Origin: Actinokineospora globicatena
GTDB taxonomy: Bacteria; Actinomycetota; Actinomycetes; Mycobacteriales; Pseudonocardiaceae
Reading direction: 5' to 3'
NCBI RefSeq assembly: GCF_024171945.1
Contig: NZ_JAMTCR010000004.1
Coordinates: 620,001 to 684,000 of the forward strand
Length of the DNA stretch: 64,000 nucleotides
Shown in pieces: positions 18,276-26,693 of the stretch. The notes under the pieces were generated by a model. That model did not search any database. It saw nothing but the letters and a program-made list of their open reading frames with translations, and was not told the DNA's origin. Position 1 is the first letter of the stretch. Each line of letters begins with the position of its first letter. The position numbers and the translations under genes were made by a program.

Positions 18276-18323
18276 GGCGTCGGAGCGGGTCTCCGGTCCA
18301 GGCGGAGCCGGATTTCGCGGTAG
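18264..18323 (+). CDS. Possible 19-codon small ORF of family A repeat A5
   Basis: Frame M-E-P-A through R-S-R-I-S-R then TAG. The stop falls two codons earlier than in other copies because of a base change in the conserved tail. Coding is unproven. Confidence 0.35.
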   Translation: MEPAGVGAGLRSRRSRISR

Positions 18324-18415
18324 GCGAACCGCCTGCGCGGGCCGGTGAGGGTCCGCGATCAGCTGCCAGGGGCGAACCCGGCACGAGCGCGCCATCGTCC
18401 GAGGCGGAAAAGAGT

Positions 18416-18456
18416 GGGGCCGGGTGAGCGGTCCTGCAACCCGCTCACCCGGCCCC
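18416..18456 (-). terminator. Hairpin terminator after the trypsin-like gene
   Basis: A perfect 16-bp stem, GGGGCCGGGTGAGCGG with its complement, around a 9-nt loop, 25 bp beyond the stop of the minus-strand protease gene. Confidence 0.85.
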
Positions 18457-18480
18457 TGCCGCGATCACTTCAGCTGGCGA

Positions 18481-20283
18481 CTACCGCCGTGCGGACACCG
18501 TGAGGGTGTAGTCCGCACTGCCCGACTTCCCGCCGCCGGTGGCGGTGACCTTGATCTTGTAGGTCCCTGGGGCCGCGGAGAAGGAGGCGGTCAGGAACAG
18601 CATCGAGGTCTGGTTGCCGCTGATGGTCGCGGGGACCAGTTGCGCGGTGACGCCCGAGGGCACGCCGCTCACCGTGAGGTTCACCGAGCCGGTGGCGCCG
18701 GTGACCCGGATGTTCGGGAACGCCGCGCCGCCGGGGGCGACGGTGCCCGAGGCGGGCGTCAGCGCGACCGTGAGGCCACCGGTGGGGGGCTCCTGGCCGC
18801 CGTCGCCGACGGTCAGGGTCAGGGTGGCCTGCTTGCTCACCGAGCCGGACGTGCCGGTGATGGTGACCCGGTACTCGCCCTTCGGGGTGCTCGACGAGGT
18901 GGTGACGGTCAGCTTGCCGGTGCGACCCGAGGTGATCGACGTCGGCTGGAACACCGCCTCCGCGCCGGAGGGCAGGCCGCTGGCCGAGAGCGTGATCTCC
19001 GCCGGGGAACCGCCGACGACCTCGCTGGTGATGTTCGTCGACGCCGACTTGCCCGGGTCGACCTTGAGCGCGGACGGGCTGACGCCGAGGCCGAACTCGC
19101 CGCCGGGGCCGCCCGCGCCGATGGTCAGCGCCAGGTTGGCCGTCTTGGTGCCGGTCGCGGTCTTGCCGGTGACGGTCAGCGTGTGGTTGCCGTCCGGGGT
19201 GCCGGGGGCGACGCTCACCGAGAGCTTGGCGCCCTCACCGGTCTTGATCGACGTCGGCTGGAACACCGCCTCCACGCCCGAGGGCGCCCCGGACACGGTC
19301 AGCGTCAGGTCCTCCGGGGACGACCCGGCCGTGGTGTTGACCGCGACCGACCCGCTGGACCCGGCGTTGACCCGCAGCGAGGACGGGTTCACCGCGACCC
19401 CGAACTCACCGGTCGGCGGTGTGGTCGTGCCGACCTTCTCCTTGACCCAGTCGCCCATCTCGTTGTCGAGCCGGGCCCAGATGCCGTACCACTTGAAGTC
19501 CGAGCGGCTCCACGACGCGACGCCGACGAGCCTGCCGTTGACCACCAGCGGGCCGCCGCTGTCACCGGGCAGGATCGTCGAGCGGCCGTCCGGGTACCCG
19601 GCGCAGATCATGTACGCCGACTTGAACCCGGCGCCGACGCCCTGGCAGACCGAGTCGCCGTTGACGATGGGGAAGTTCTGCTTGTCCAGCGAGACGTCGG
19701 CCGGGCTGTCCTCGTGCGTCTTCTTGCCGTAGCCGATGCTCAGCGCCGAGTCGCCGACCTTCCAGACGTTGCCCGCGTCGGCCGAGGTGGCGAACTTGGC
19801 CCACTTGTCCTGCGAGAGCGGGATGTCCTCGTTCGTGGTCACCACGGCGACGTCGTAGCCCTGGTCGAAGTTGACGTACTTCGGGTGCTTCTCGTACGAC
19901 TTGACCGTCAGCGTGGTGCCGGTGCCCACGGACAGGTCGTCGAGCCCGTAGAGGAACGTCTTGGTGCCCGCCAGGTCGTAGCAGTGCGCGGCGACCAGGA
20001 TGCTGCGCTTGCCGACGACCGAGCCGGTGCAGGACTGGCCCTTGGGCCGCGAGCCGCCCTCGCGCAGCGCGCCGATGACCGCCGGGTAGTCCGACAGGGT
20101 GGCGTCGACGCCCTTGTAGATCTGCGCGGTCGCGTCGGGGACCGGCACCGGGGTGTCGCCCTCGAAGGTGGCCGCCTTGGCGTTGGACGGGGCCGCGTTG
20201 GCGACCGCGACGACCGCGAGCGCGCTCACCGCGACACCCACCGCCACCGCGCCCGCGCGCAGGGAACGCTTGTTCGTGAACAT
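18481..20283 (-). CDS. Secreted trypsin-like serine protease with three C-terminal beta repeats
   Basis: A 600-residue exported S1 protease. A signal peptide (1-31) and short propeptide precede the catalytic domain with triad H100 (VAAHC), D144 (GYDVAVV) and S242 (LPGDSGGPL). Three tandem Ig-like modules of about 95 residues follow, each with a variant of SGxPSGVEAVFQPTSI and ending TLTVG or TLTVS; they probably bind substrate or cell wall. ATG at 20283 has GGAGAGAAG upstream. It starts 50 bp after the stop of the upstream subtilase, so the two are likely co-transcribed. A strong hairpin follows. Confidence 0.9.
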   Translation of the reverse strand: MFTNKRSLRAGAVAVGVAVSALAVVAVANAAPSNAKAATFEGDTPVPVPDATAQIYKGVDATLSDYPAVIGALREGGSRPKGQSCTGSVVGKRSILVAAHCYDLAGTKTFLYGLDDLSVGTGTTLTVKSYEKHPKYVNFDQGYDVAVVTTNEDIPLSQDKWAKFATSADAGNVWKVGDSALSIGYGKKTHEDSPADVSLDKQNFPIVNGDSVCQGVGAGFKSAYMICAGYPDGRSTILPGDSGGPLVVNGRLVGVASWSRSDFKWYGIWARLDNEMGDWVKEKVGTTTPPTGEFGVAVNPSSLRVNAGSSGSVAVNTTAGSSPEDLTLTVSGAPSGVEAVFQPTSIKTGEGAKLSVSVAPGTPDGNHTLTVTGKTATGTKTANLALTIGAGGPGGEFGLGVSPSALKVDPGKSASTNITSEVVGGSPAEITLSASGLPSGAEAVFQPTSITSGRTGKLTVTTSSSTPKGEYRVTITGTSGSVSKQATLTLTVGDGGQEPPTGGLTVALTPASGTVAPGGAAFPNIRVTGATGSVNLTVSGVPSGVTAQLVPATISGNQTSMLFLTASFSAAPGTYKIKVTATGGGKSGSADYTLTVSARR

Positions 20284-20333
20284 GGGACTTCTCTCCGATG
20301 CGGGGGAGCCGGGGGTCACCCGGGCACGGCGGG

Positions 20334-21908
20334 TCACGGGGTCAGGGTCCAGGCGGTGAGGGTGCCGGTGTCGAAGCGGTAGACGTCGGAGACCCGCAGC
20401 TTCCAGGTCCCGTTCTTCGCCTGGCCGGAGGCGTTGACGGTGTAGGTGGTGTGGATGCCCGCGCTGTCGCCGAGGCCGCCGGAGGGGCGCAGGTTGAACA
20501 CCGCGCCGGACGGGCCGACCAGGTCGATGGCCAGGTCAGCGGTGAAGGCGTGGTCGATGTCGACCTTGACGGTCGTCGACGCCGAGGCGTTGCCGGTGCA
20601 GTTGGCCATGGTCACGGGGGAGTCCACCGAGCTGGCGTCCGGGATGGCGACGGAGCTGGTGCTCGACTGCGGCGCGCAGGTGCCCGGGTTGGGCGGGGTC
20701 GAGCCGCCGAGCTCCTTGACGTAGAGCAGCTTGTTCGGCGAGCCCTTGGGGTCGCTGATCTTGTCCGGGGTGGTCGCGGCCAGCAGCGCCTGGGTGACCT
20801 GCGAGGGGGTGCTGCCCGGCTTGGCGGTCAGGTACAGCGCCGCGGCGCCCGCGACGTGCGGGGTGGCCATCGAGGTGCCCGACATCGTCCCGGACGAGCC
20901 GTTCTGCAGCGTCGAGAGGATGTTGGTGCCCGGGGCGAACAGGTCGACGCAGGTGCCGTAGTTCGAGCCCTGGCCGTTGTTCCACAGCGAGCGCTTGTCG
21001 GCGTTGTCGGAGGCGCCGACGGTGATCGCGCTGGGGGTGCGGGCCGGGCTGGTCTGGCACGCGTCGCCGTTGTTGTTGCCCGCGGCGATGGTCGAGGTGA
21101 TGCCCTTCTGCACGACCTTGGCCACGGCGTCGTCCACCGAGGAGTTGGAGCTGCCGCCGAGGCTGGCGGTCATCACCGAGTTCGCGCCCGCGTTCGCCGC
21201 GACCCAGTCGAACCCGCCGATGATCTGCGACCACTGGCCCGAGCTCTGGCAGTCCAGCACGCGGACGGCGACGATCTTGACCTTCTTGGCCACGCCGTAG
21301 GTGGCGCTACCGACGGTGCCCGCGACGTGCGTGCCGTGCCCGTGGCAGTCGGAGGCGTCGGCGTCGTTGTCGATGAAGTCGCGCCCGGAGGTGACGCGGC
21401 CGCCGAAGTCCGAGTGACCGCGGTAGACGCCGGTGTCGACGACGTAGACCGTCGCGCCCTCACCGTCGTTGGGGTACGCGTACTTGTTGTCCGCGGGCAG
21501 CGACCGCTGGTCGATCCGGTCGAGGCCCCAGGTCGGGTTGGGCTGCTCGCCGGTGCCGTGCGCGATGCCGTCCTGCTCGACGTAGGCCACCTTCGGGTCG
21601 GCGGCCAGGCGGCGAGCCTGCTGGTCGGACATCGACACCGAGAACCCGCGCAGCGCCGTGCCGTAGGTCAGCTTCCGCTGCCCGCCGTACTGGCTCGCCA
21701 GGTCCGCCGACACCGCGTCGACCGACTGGGTGCTCGCGCCGTCCTTGAGGACCACGATGTAGCTCCCGGCAACCGTCCCGGGCGCCCCCGCGCCGCGGAC
21801 CGAGCCCTCCGCCGGAGCGGCGAGAGCGGGTGCCACCGCGGCCACGAGCGCCGCGCCCGCCACCACGCCCATCACGGCCAACGACCGCATCGAATACCTG
21901 TAATTCAT
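20334..21908 (-). CDS. Secreted subtilisin-like protease with P-domain
   Basis: A 524-residue exported S8 protease, paralogous to the one at 12919. Signal peptide 1-31, I9 propeptide about 50-115 (YIVVLKD to VAYVEQD), catalytic domain with D158 (VVDTG), H191 (GHGTH) and S346 ([11 protein letters not shown]), oxyanion Asn in AAGNNN, and a C-terminal P-domain (about 420-524). ATG at 21908 has GGAG five bases upstream. It probably leads a two-gene operon with the trypsin-like gene. Upstream is the long C-rich intergenic region. Confidence 0.92.
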   Translation of the reverse strand: MNYRYSMRSLAVMGVVAGAALVAAVAPALAAPAEGSVRGAGAPGTVAGSYIVVLKDGASTQSVDAVSADLASQYGGQRKLTYGTALRGFSVSMSDQQARRLAADPKVAYVEQDGIAHGTGEQPNPTWGLDRIDQRSLPADNKYAYPNDGEGATVYVVDTGVYRGHSDFGGRVTSGRDFIDNDADASDCHGHGTHVAGTVGSATYGVAKKVKIVAVRVLDCQSSGQWSQIIGGFDWVAANAGANSVMTASLGGSSNSSVDDAVAKVVQKGITSTIAAGNNNGDACQTSPARTPSAITVGASDNADKRSLWNNGQGSNYGTCVDLFAPGTNILSTLQNGSSGTMSGTSMATPHVAGAAALYLTAKPGSTPSQVTQALLAATTPDKISDPKGSPNKLLYVKELGGSTPPNPGTCAPQSSTSSVAIPDASSVDSPVTMANCTGNASASTTVKVDIDHAFTADLAIDLVGPSGAVFNLRPSGGLGDSAGIHTTYTVNASGQAKNGTWKLRVSDVYRFDTGTLTAWTLTP

Positions 21909-22280
21909 CGAAACTCCATTTCACCGCGCCGGGGGCGGTGCCACCTCGGCGAGTGGCCGCGAGCAGGGTTGTAACGGGCGACCACCGCCGCCCACTTTTC
22001 CCCCAACCCAGTGGCCAGCCAATCCACGCGCATTTAAGTGGAGATACCCATTTATTTGCCGCCCGGCCCCCAAGCGCGCCCCCACTCGGCTCCCGAAAAC
22101 CCCCAAGAAACCCCACCCCAGAATGCGCCCCGCCCCCACTGCGCCCCGGTCCGCACCCCGCACCCCACCCGGCCTCGCCTCACCGCCGCGCTGCCCCAGT
22201 CCCCGCCCACACCCGCCCCGCCGACGCCTTGGCCAGCACCGGCCTTCGACGCCCCACCCGGCCTGCCCCGCCAAACCGAC

Positions 22281-22620
22281 GCCCTGGTCGGCGCCCGCCT
22301 TCGACGCCCCACCCAGCCCGCCCCGCCACTCCGACGTCCGGCCACCCCCGGCCCAAGCCGCACACCTCAGGGCCAGACCTTTCCCCTGCGGCTACGCCGC
22401 CTCAGCACTTCAGCACCGCGTCTGTCGCCACTCACCCCGCCAAGCCGATGCCCTGGCCAGCGCCGGACCTTCGTCCGCGCCACCCGACCTGAGCCCCCAC
22501 TCCGACGTCCGGCCGCCCCCCGCCCAAGCCGCGTACCTCAGGGCTAGACCTTTGCCATCCCCAGTACCCCGCGGCTACGCCACCTCAGCACTCCAGCACC
22601 CGCGTCCGCTGCTGCCCGCC
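22281..22620. repeat. Imperfect 170-bp tandem duplication, C-rich
   Basis: Two units starting near 22281 and 22450 share CCCTGG, then ACTCCGACGTCCGGCC, GCCCAAGCCGC, ACCTCAGGG-C/T-AGACCTTT, GCGGCTACGCC and CCTCAGCACT in order. The shared CCGACG words are 171 bp apart (22331 and 22502). A shorter 55-bp unit (TTCGACGCCCCACCC) is also repeated just to the left. Confidence 0.7.
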
Positions 22621-22744
22621 GCAATGACCGCGACCCCCAACCCCGGCAATCCGCCCCGGCCTCTTCCCTCACGCCCCAAGCCGCCCCGCCATGCCCGCCC
22701 CCAGCTGCTGGTCGAGCCCCCTGCCGCGCCCGCCGCCCCGTTCC

Positions 22745-22875
22745 GGAGGCCGCCCCCGCGAACCCCAGCCCCCACCCTGTCCCGGGGGGCGTCCCCAGGC
22801 CCAGTCTACAAGGACCCCCTCCCCCGAAGGGGTGACGGCGAAAACCTGTGGACAACTCGGGGCCTTGTGGACAAC
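22745..22875 (-). repeat. Family B intergenic repeat, copy B1
   Basis: On the minus strand: two DnaA boxes TTGTCCACA (22866-22874 and 22847-22855), GGTTTTCGCC, a small CCCCTTCGGGGG-type hairpin, TAGACT, then GCCTGGGGACGCCCCCC and GGGTGGGGGC forming an inverted repeat. It is nearly identical to copy B2 at 61.6 kb over more than 100 bp. It lies about 180 bp downstream of lexA, on the same strand. Confidence 0.88.
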
Positions 22876-23052
22876 CGCGACCTGGGCCGGAGCGCGGTGC
22901 GATCGACAATTCACCCGCTGGAGCAGCGGGCAAGGGGGCAGTGCAGCGCCTGGCAGCCGGGTTCGGCGGGTGACGCGCGGGGTCGCAACGGGCGCGGCGG
23001 GAGCCTCAGTGAGCAAGAGGCAGCAAGGAAACCGGGGCACCCCGGGAGTGGG

Positions 23053-23697
23053 TCAGATGGTGCGCAGGACCGACACCACGGTGCCGAGGATGACGGCGTT
23101 GTCCCCGTCCAGCACCTCGTACGCATCGTTGCGCGGTTCGAGGAACACGTGTCCGTTGCGGCGGCGGTAGACCTTCACCGTTGCCTCGTCGTCGATCATT
23201 GCGGCGACGACCTGTCCCGAGTGCGCCTCCGACCCCTGCCGCACAACGACCATGTCCCCGTCGCAAATTGCGGCGTCGACCATCGAGTCGCCCCGCACGC
23301 GCAACGCGAACACGGTGCCCCGTCCGGTCAGCTCGCGCGACAGGGTCAGGACGTCGTCCACGTGCTCCGAGGCGGTGATCGGCGCCCCGGCCGCGATGTC
23401 GCCGACGACCGGCACCGGTACCGAGTCCGATGACTCCGGTTCCGGCGAACCCAGGAACGCCCGCACGTCGATCGGCCGCGACACCGCCGTGCCCCGGCGC
23501 AGGAAACCCTTGTCCTCCAGGCTCGCCAGGTGCCGCGACACCGCCGACGTCGAGCGCAGGCCGACCGCCTCGCCGAGCTCGCGGGTGCTGGGGGAGTAGC
23601 CGTGCCGGACCACCCAGTCGCCGATCGCGAGCAGGATGCGCTGCTGCCGCTCGGGAAGGGTCGAGGCGTCAAGGCCGTCGAAGAACTCGGTGGTCAC
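23053..23697 (-). CDS. lexA: LexA SOS repressor
   Basis: The 214-residue SOS-response repressor and self-cleaving protease. An N-terminal winged helix (YSPSTRELGEAVGLRSTSAVSRHL) binds SOS boxes. The autocleavage site A103-G104 (DIAAGAP) and catalytic dyad S138 (RGDSMVDA) and K175 (ATVKVYRR) are all present, so it should respond to RecA filaments. No canonical SOS box is visible between its start and the stop of the upstream subtilase gene 34 bp away, which is unusual for an autoregulated lexA; its promoter may lie within that gene. Confidence 0.96.
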   Translation of the reverse strand: MTTEFFDGLDASTLPERQQRILLAIGDWVVRHGYSPSTRELGEAVGLRSTSAVSRHLASLEDKGFLRRGTAVSRPIDVRAFLGSPEPESSDSVPVPVVGDIAAGAPITASEHVDDVLTLSRELTGRGTVFALRVRGDSMVDAAICDGDMVVVRQGSEAHSGQVVAAMIDDEATVKVYRRRNGHVFLEPRNDAYEVLDGDNAVILGTVVSVLRTI

Positions 23698-23731
23698 CGC
23701 GCGATCCTAGTGAGCGTCCACGGCCGACCCG

Positions 23732-25456
23732 TCAGCGGGCGTTCACCGCGATGTCGTCGAGCACGAAGCTGGTGACGTTCGCCGTGTCGCCCCAGCCCGA
23801 GAACCAGATGCTGATCGACCTGCCCGCGTAGGCCGACAAGTCCACTGTGTACTGCTGGTACCCCGCTGGCGCCGTGCCGCCCGGCACCGTGGCCAGCACC
23901 TTCCCGTCGACCTTCACGTTCAGCTTGTCCCGGTCGTCCCTGGTCTCCTCGTAGCTGACCTTCACCCAGAAGGTGAGTGTCGACCACCCGCACTCCTGGG
24001 GGATCCGCACGTCCTGCGCGAGGTGCCCGCCCATCGAGGTGAACGCCGGGACCTTGGCCGCCCAGGACCCGGTGCGCGGCGCGTCGGCCCCGGTGTGCTG
24101 GTCGATGTAGTACCCGCTCGACCACCACGTCGCGTCGCCGCTCTCGAACCCCGGGTTGACCAGCTTCTGCCCGCCGCTCGGGCACGTCCACCCCGGCGGT
24201 ACGACCGTCACCCGGAACTGCGACACCGTCACGCGGTTCGCCTTGTCCTTGGCCGACACGCTCACCGGGCTGTTGACCAGCGTCTGCGTCGGGGTCCCCG
24301 AGATCAGCCCGGTGCCCGCGTTGATGCTCGTCCCGGTCGGCAGCCCGGTCGCCGACCACGTGTACGGCGCCGTACCCCCGATCGCGGTCATCTGGATGGT
24401 CATCGGCGTGCCGGTCCGTTGCGCCCGGTAGCCGGGGTTCGACACGATCGGGTAGCCCGGTCTGCTCCCCGTGCCCACGACCAGTAGTCGGTTCGGCGAG
24501 CCCGTGCCCGCGTCGGTGACCTTGCCCGCGGTGGCGTCGAGCGCAATGTGCGATGCGACCTGCGCCGGTGCGGTCGCGGGGTCCACCGCGAGCAACAATG
24601 CTGCCGCCCCGGCCACGTGCGGTGCCGCCATGGATGTCCCGCTGATGGTGTTGGTCGCGCCCGAGTAGCCCGTCCAGGCCGAGGTGATGCCGTCGCCAGG
24701 GGCGAACAGGTCGACGCAGGTGCCGGTGTTCGAGAACGACGATCGCGCATCGTCTTCGCTCGTAGACCCAACGGTGATGGCTTCCGCTGTCCGCGCGGGG
24801 GATTGCAGGCACGCGTCAGCGCTGTCGTTGCCCGCGGAGACCGTCGTGGTGATCCCGTCCGCGATCAACCGCCGGATCGCCGCGTCGAGCACCGGGTCCG
24901 CGTCGCCGCCGAGGCTGAGGTTCGCCACGGCCGGACCCGACGTGTGGTGCGCGATCACCCAGTCGAAGCCCGCGACAACGGTTTCGACGGTGCCCTCCCC
25001 GTTGCAGTCGAGGACCTTCACAGCGACAAGTTTGACCTCCTTGGCGACACCGTGGCTCGTGCCACCTATGGTTCCCGCAACGTGGCTACCGTGCCCGTTG
25101 CAATCGGTGGCCTGGCCGTCGCCGGTGGTGTTGGTGCCCCAGATCGCGCGGCCGCCGAAGTCGTCGTGCGCCGTGTAGATCCCTGTGTCGATGACGTACG
25201 CCGTGACGGTCGACGCCGTGGTCGTGTAGGTGTACGCGTCGTCGAGGTCGGCGGTGCGCTGGTCGATCCGGTCCAACCCCCACGACGGCGGATAGCTCTG
25301 CGTCGTGTCCGCGCGGACGCGCTTGTTCGGCTGCACCAACGCCACCGCCGGATCCGCCGCCAACGCCCGAGCCTGCCGGGGCGCCGCGGCCGCCGTCGGC
25401 GCCGACCCGCCCAGCCCGACCGCGACAGCCACCGCCAACGACAGCGCCTTGCCCAC
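23732..25456 (-). CDS. Secreted subtilisin-like protease lacking most of the propeptide
   Basis: A 574-residue exported S8 protease. After a signal peptide (1-25) only the last 20-25 residues of the I9 inhibitor domain remain (QARALAADPAVALVQPNKRV), against 65-70 in the two paralogues. The catalytic domain is intact: D90 (VIDTG), H122 (GHGSH), S275 (GTSMAAPHVAG), Asn in SAGND. A He_PIG-like Ig module (about 345-430) and a C-terminal jelly-roll-like module (LVNPGFESGD to the end) follow. GTG at 25456 has GGGGAGG upstream. It precedes lexA by 34 bp on the same strand. Confidence 0.9.
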   Translation of the reverse strand: MGKALSLAVAVAVGLGGSAPTAAAAPRQARALAADPAVALVQPNKRVRADTTQSYPPSWGLDRIDQRTADLDDAYTYTTTASTVTAYVIDTGIYTAHDDFGGRAIWGTNTTGDGQATDCNGHGSHVAGTIGGTSHGVAKEVKLVAVKVLDCNGEGTVETVVAGFDWVIAHHTSGPAVANLSLGGDADPVLDAAIRRLIADGITTTVSAGNDSADACLQSPARTAEAITVGSTSEDDARSSFSNTGTCVDLFAPGDGITSAWTGYSGATNTISGTSMAAPHVAGAAALLLAVDPATAPAQVASHIALDATAGKVTDAGTGSPNRLLVVGTGSRPGYPIVSNPGYRAQRTGTPMTIQMTAIGGTAPYTWSATGLPTGTSINAGTGLISGTPTQTLVNSPVSVSAKDKANRVTVSQFRVTVVPPGWTCPSGGQKLVNPGFESGDATWWSSGYYIDQHTGADAPRTGSWAAKVPAFTSMGGHLAQDVRIPQECGWSTLTFWVKVSYEETRDDRDKLNVKVDGKVLATVPGGTAPAGYQQYTVDLSAYAGRSISIWFSGWGDTANVTSFVLDDIAVNAR

Positions 25457-25560
25457 CCCGACCTCCCCTGGTCCACTGACGTCTCGCACAGTAGGAACCG
25501 GGGCCGGGGGAGTGGCGTGATCAGCGGACCTTCACCGCAACGCCGGAGTCCGCCACCCGT

Positions 25561-26499
25561 TCAGCGCAACACCTCGCCGACCGGGCGGCGCGGCGTGACG
25601 GCACCGGGATGGCCGTACCCGAACCGCAGGACCAGGTGTGCCGCCGCGCCGACGAGCACGCTGAGGGCGTCGCGAGTCGCGGGAACCTCGATCGGCTGGG
25701 ACAGCGGCGATACGGCGAGCCCTGCCGCGCAAGCCTCGAGCAGAACCGCCTGCAACGCTTGTCCCGCAGCGAGGTGGTCGTTGTGGGTGTCGCCGACGGT
25801 TGTCAGCACGCCGAGCAGCGGCAGCTGTTCGAACGGGACAGCGGGTGCCCGAGAACCAAGTTCCCGCAACACGATCACAGTGTCCGCAGTGGATGGACGA
25901 CCCGCGGCGGCCACCGGGACGCCGTCGAGCCGGTCGCGCCCGCCGGTCCACCCGCGCACCTCGGTGACGTGCGCCAGGTCCTGGCCGAGCACGTGGTCCG
26001 CGCGGCGGATCAGGTCCGCCACCGCACCGACGTCGGCGGGCTGGTCCATCAGGTGCAGTTGCGCGCCCTCTCCAGCCGCCGCGCGCATCAGGGCCGTCTT
26101 GGCCGGGGACGGCACCGGGTGGTCCAGGAACGGCCTGCGGTTGGTGTGCCTGCGCCACACAGCCTCTGCCAGTGCTCGTTCGTGCGGCGACGGCCGGTAC
26201 TTGCCGTCCAGCACGACCGAGGCCACTAGGTCTGGCCGCGTTCTGTCGGGCAACACGGCCAGCTCGGAGCGTTGACCGGACACCGCGAGGGCGAGGCGCA
26301 AAGTGTAAATCGCTGCCCCGCAAGCGATGTGTGCCTCGTGCGCCTTGGGATCGGTCACCGCGAGCACCCGGGATTGGTCCAGCCACACGTCGACGCGGTC
26401 CGGGTGCACCGCGAACTCCCACGGTTGCGTGTTAAAGGGTGATGGGGCTCGCACCGCGGCCGCGATAGCCGCGTGCACGGTCGAAACGGTGGTGGACAT
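25561..26499 (-). CDS. Acg-type nitroreductase family protein
   Basis: A 312-residue protein of the Acg/Rv2032 branch of the nitroreductase fold, which in mycobacteria belongs to the DosR dormancy regulon and may sequester flavin rather than reduce nitro compounds. Family features are APSPFNTQPWEF at the N terminus, VWRRHTNRRPF in the middle and QALQAVLLEACAAGLAVSPLSQPIEV. GGGAGGG precedes the ATG. It is divergent from the CBS-BON gene, and the shared upstream region holds a DosR-like palindrome. Confidence 0.88.
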   Translation of the reverse strand: MSTTVSTVHAAIAAAVRAPSPFNTQPWEFAVHPDRVDVWLDQSRVLAVTDPKAHEAHIACGAAIYTLRLALAVSGQRSELAVLPDRTRPDLVASVVLDGKYRPSPHERALAEAVWRRHTNRRPFLDHPVPSPAKTALMRAAAGEGAQLHLMDQPADVGAVADLIRRADHVLGQDLAHVTEVRGWTGGRDRLDGVPVAAAGRPSTADTVIVLRELGSRAPAVPFEQLPLLGVLTTVGDTHNDHLAAGQALQAVLLEACAAGLAVSPLSQPIEVPATRDALSVLVGAAAHLVLRFGYGHPGAVTPRRPVGEVLR

Positions 26500-26559
26500 G
26501 AGTTCCCTCCCGTGTCAGCACCAGACTGCCCCGCAGCTCGCCTCTCGGGTAGCGGCCGC

Positions 26560-26589
26560 GGTCCCTGTCGAAGAGGGACCTTGGTCCCT
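26560..26589. promoter_or_regulatory. DosR/DevR-like operator
   Basis: Three alternating half-sites: GGTCCCT (26560-26566), AGGGACC (26574-26580) and GGTCCCT (26583-26589), the last two forming a palindrome with a TT centre. This resembles the GGGAC-centred box of mycobacterial DosR. It lies 61 bp upstream of one and about 105 bp upstream of the other divergent gene, both of types controlled by DosR. Confidence 0.65.
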
Positions 26590-26693
26590 GCGTGAGGTCT
26601 GGTGTGGACCACCCAGTCCGGGACCTACGACAGTGCCACGACCCGCTGCAGGCGCATAGCGTTGGACTCAGCCAAGCAACGCAGGAGGACCGG

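Larger units (their letters stand above)
17552..18480. other. Intergenic region with two family A repeats and an array
   Basis: This 929-bp gap contains repeat copies A4 and A5, both pointing right, with a degenerate tandem array between them, two small ORFs, and the terminator of the leftward trypsin-like gene. No conventional gene is supported; longer minus-strand frames here are only passages through the repeats. Confidence 0.7.
21909..23052. other. Long C-rich intergenic region between protease and lexA
   Basis: About 1.1 kb without a supportable gene. It begins with the promoter region of the subtilase, then a strongly C-rich plus strand with an imperfect 170-bp tandem duplication, then family B repeat copy B1, and ends at the lexA stop. 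Open frames exist on both strands but are Pro/Arg or Gly/Arg rich and lack family resemblance, as expected of biased composition. Confidence 0.65.

Noticed and set aside
22052..23040. Several open frames of 100-430 codons in the C-rich gap
   Set aside because: They are Pro/Arg or Gly/Arg rich on both strands, overlap each other and repeat B1, and lack starts with ribosome-binding sites.
23698..23731. SOS box for LexA autoregulation
   Set aside because: I looked for the actinobacterial inverted GAAC-N-GTTC type site in this gap and found none. A site inside the upstream gene was not excluded.
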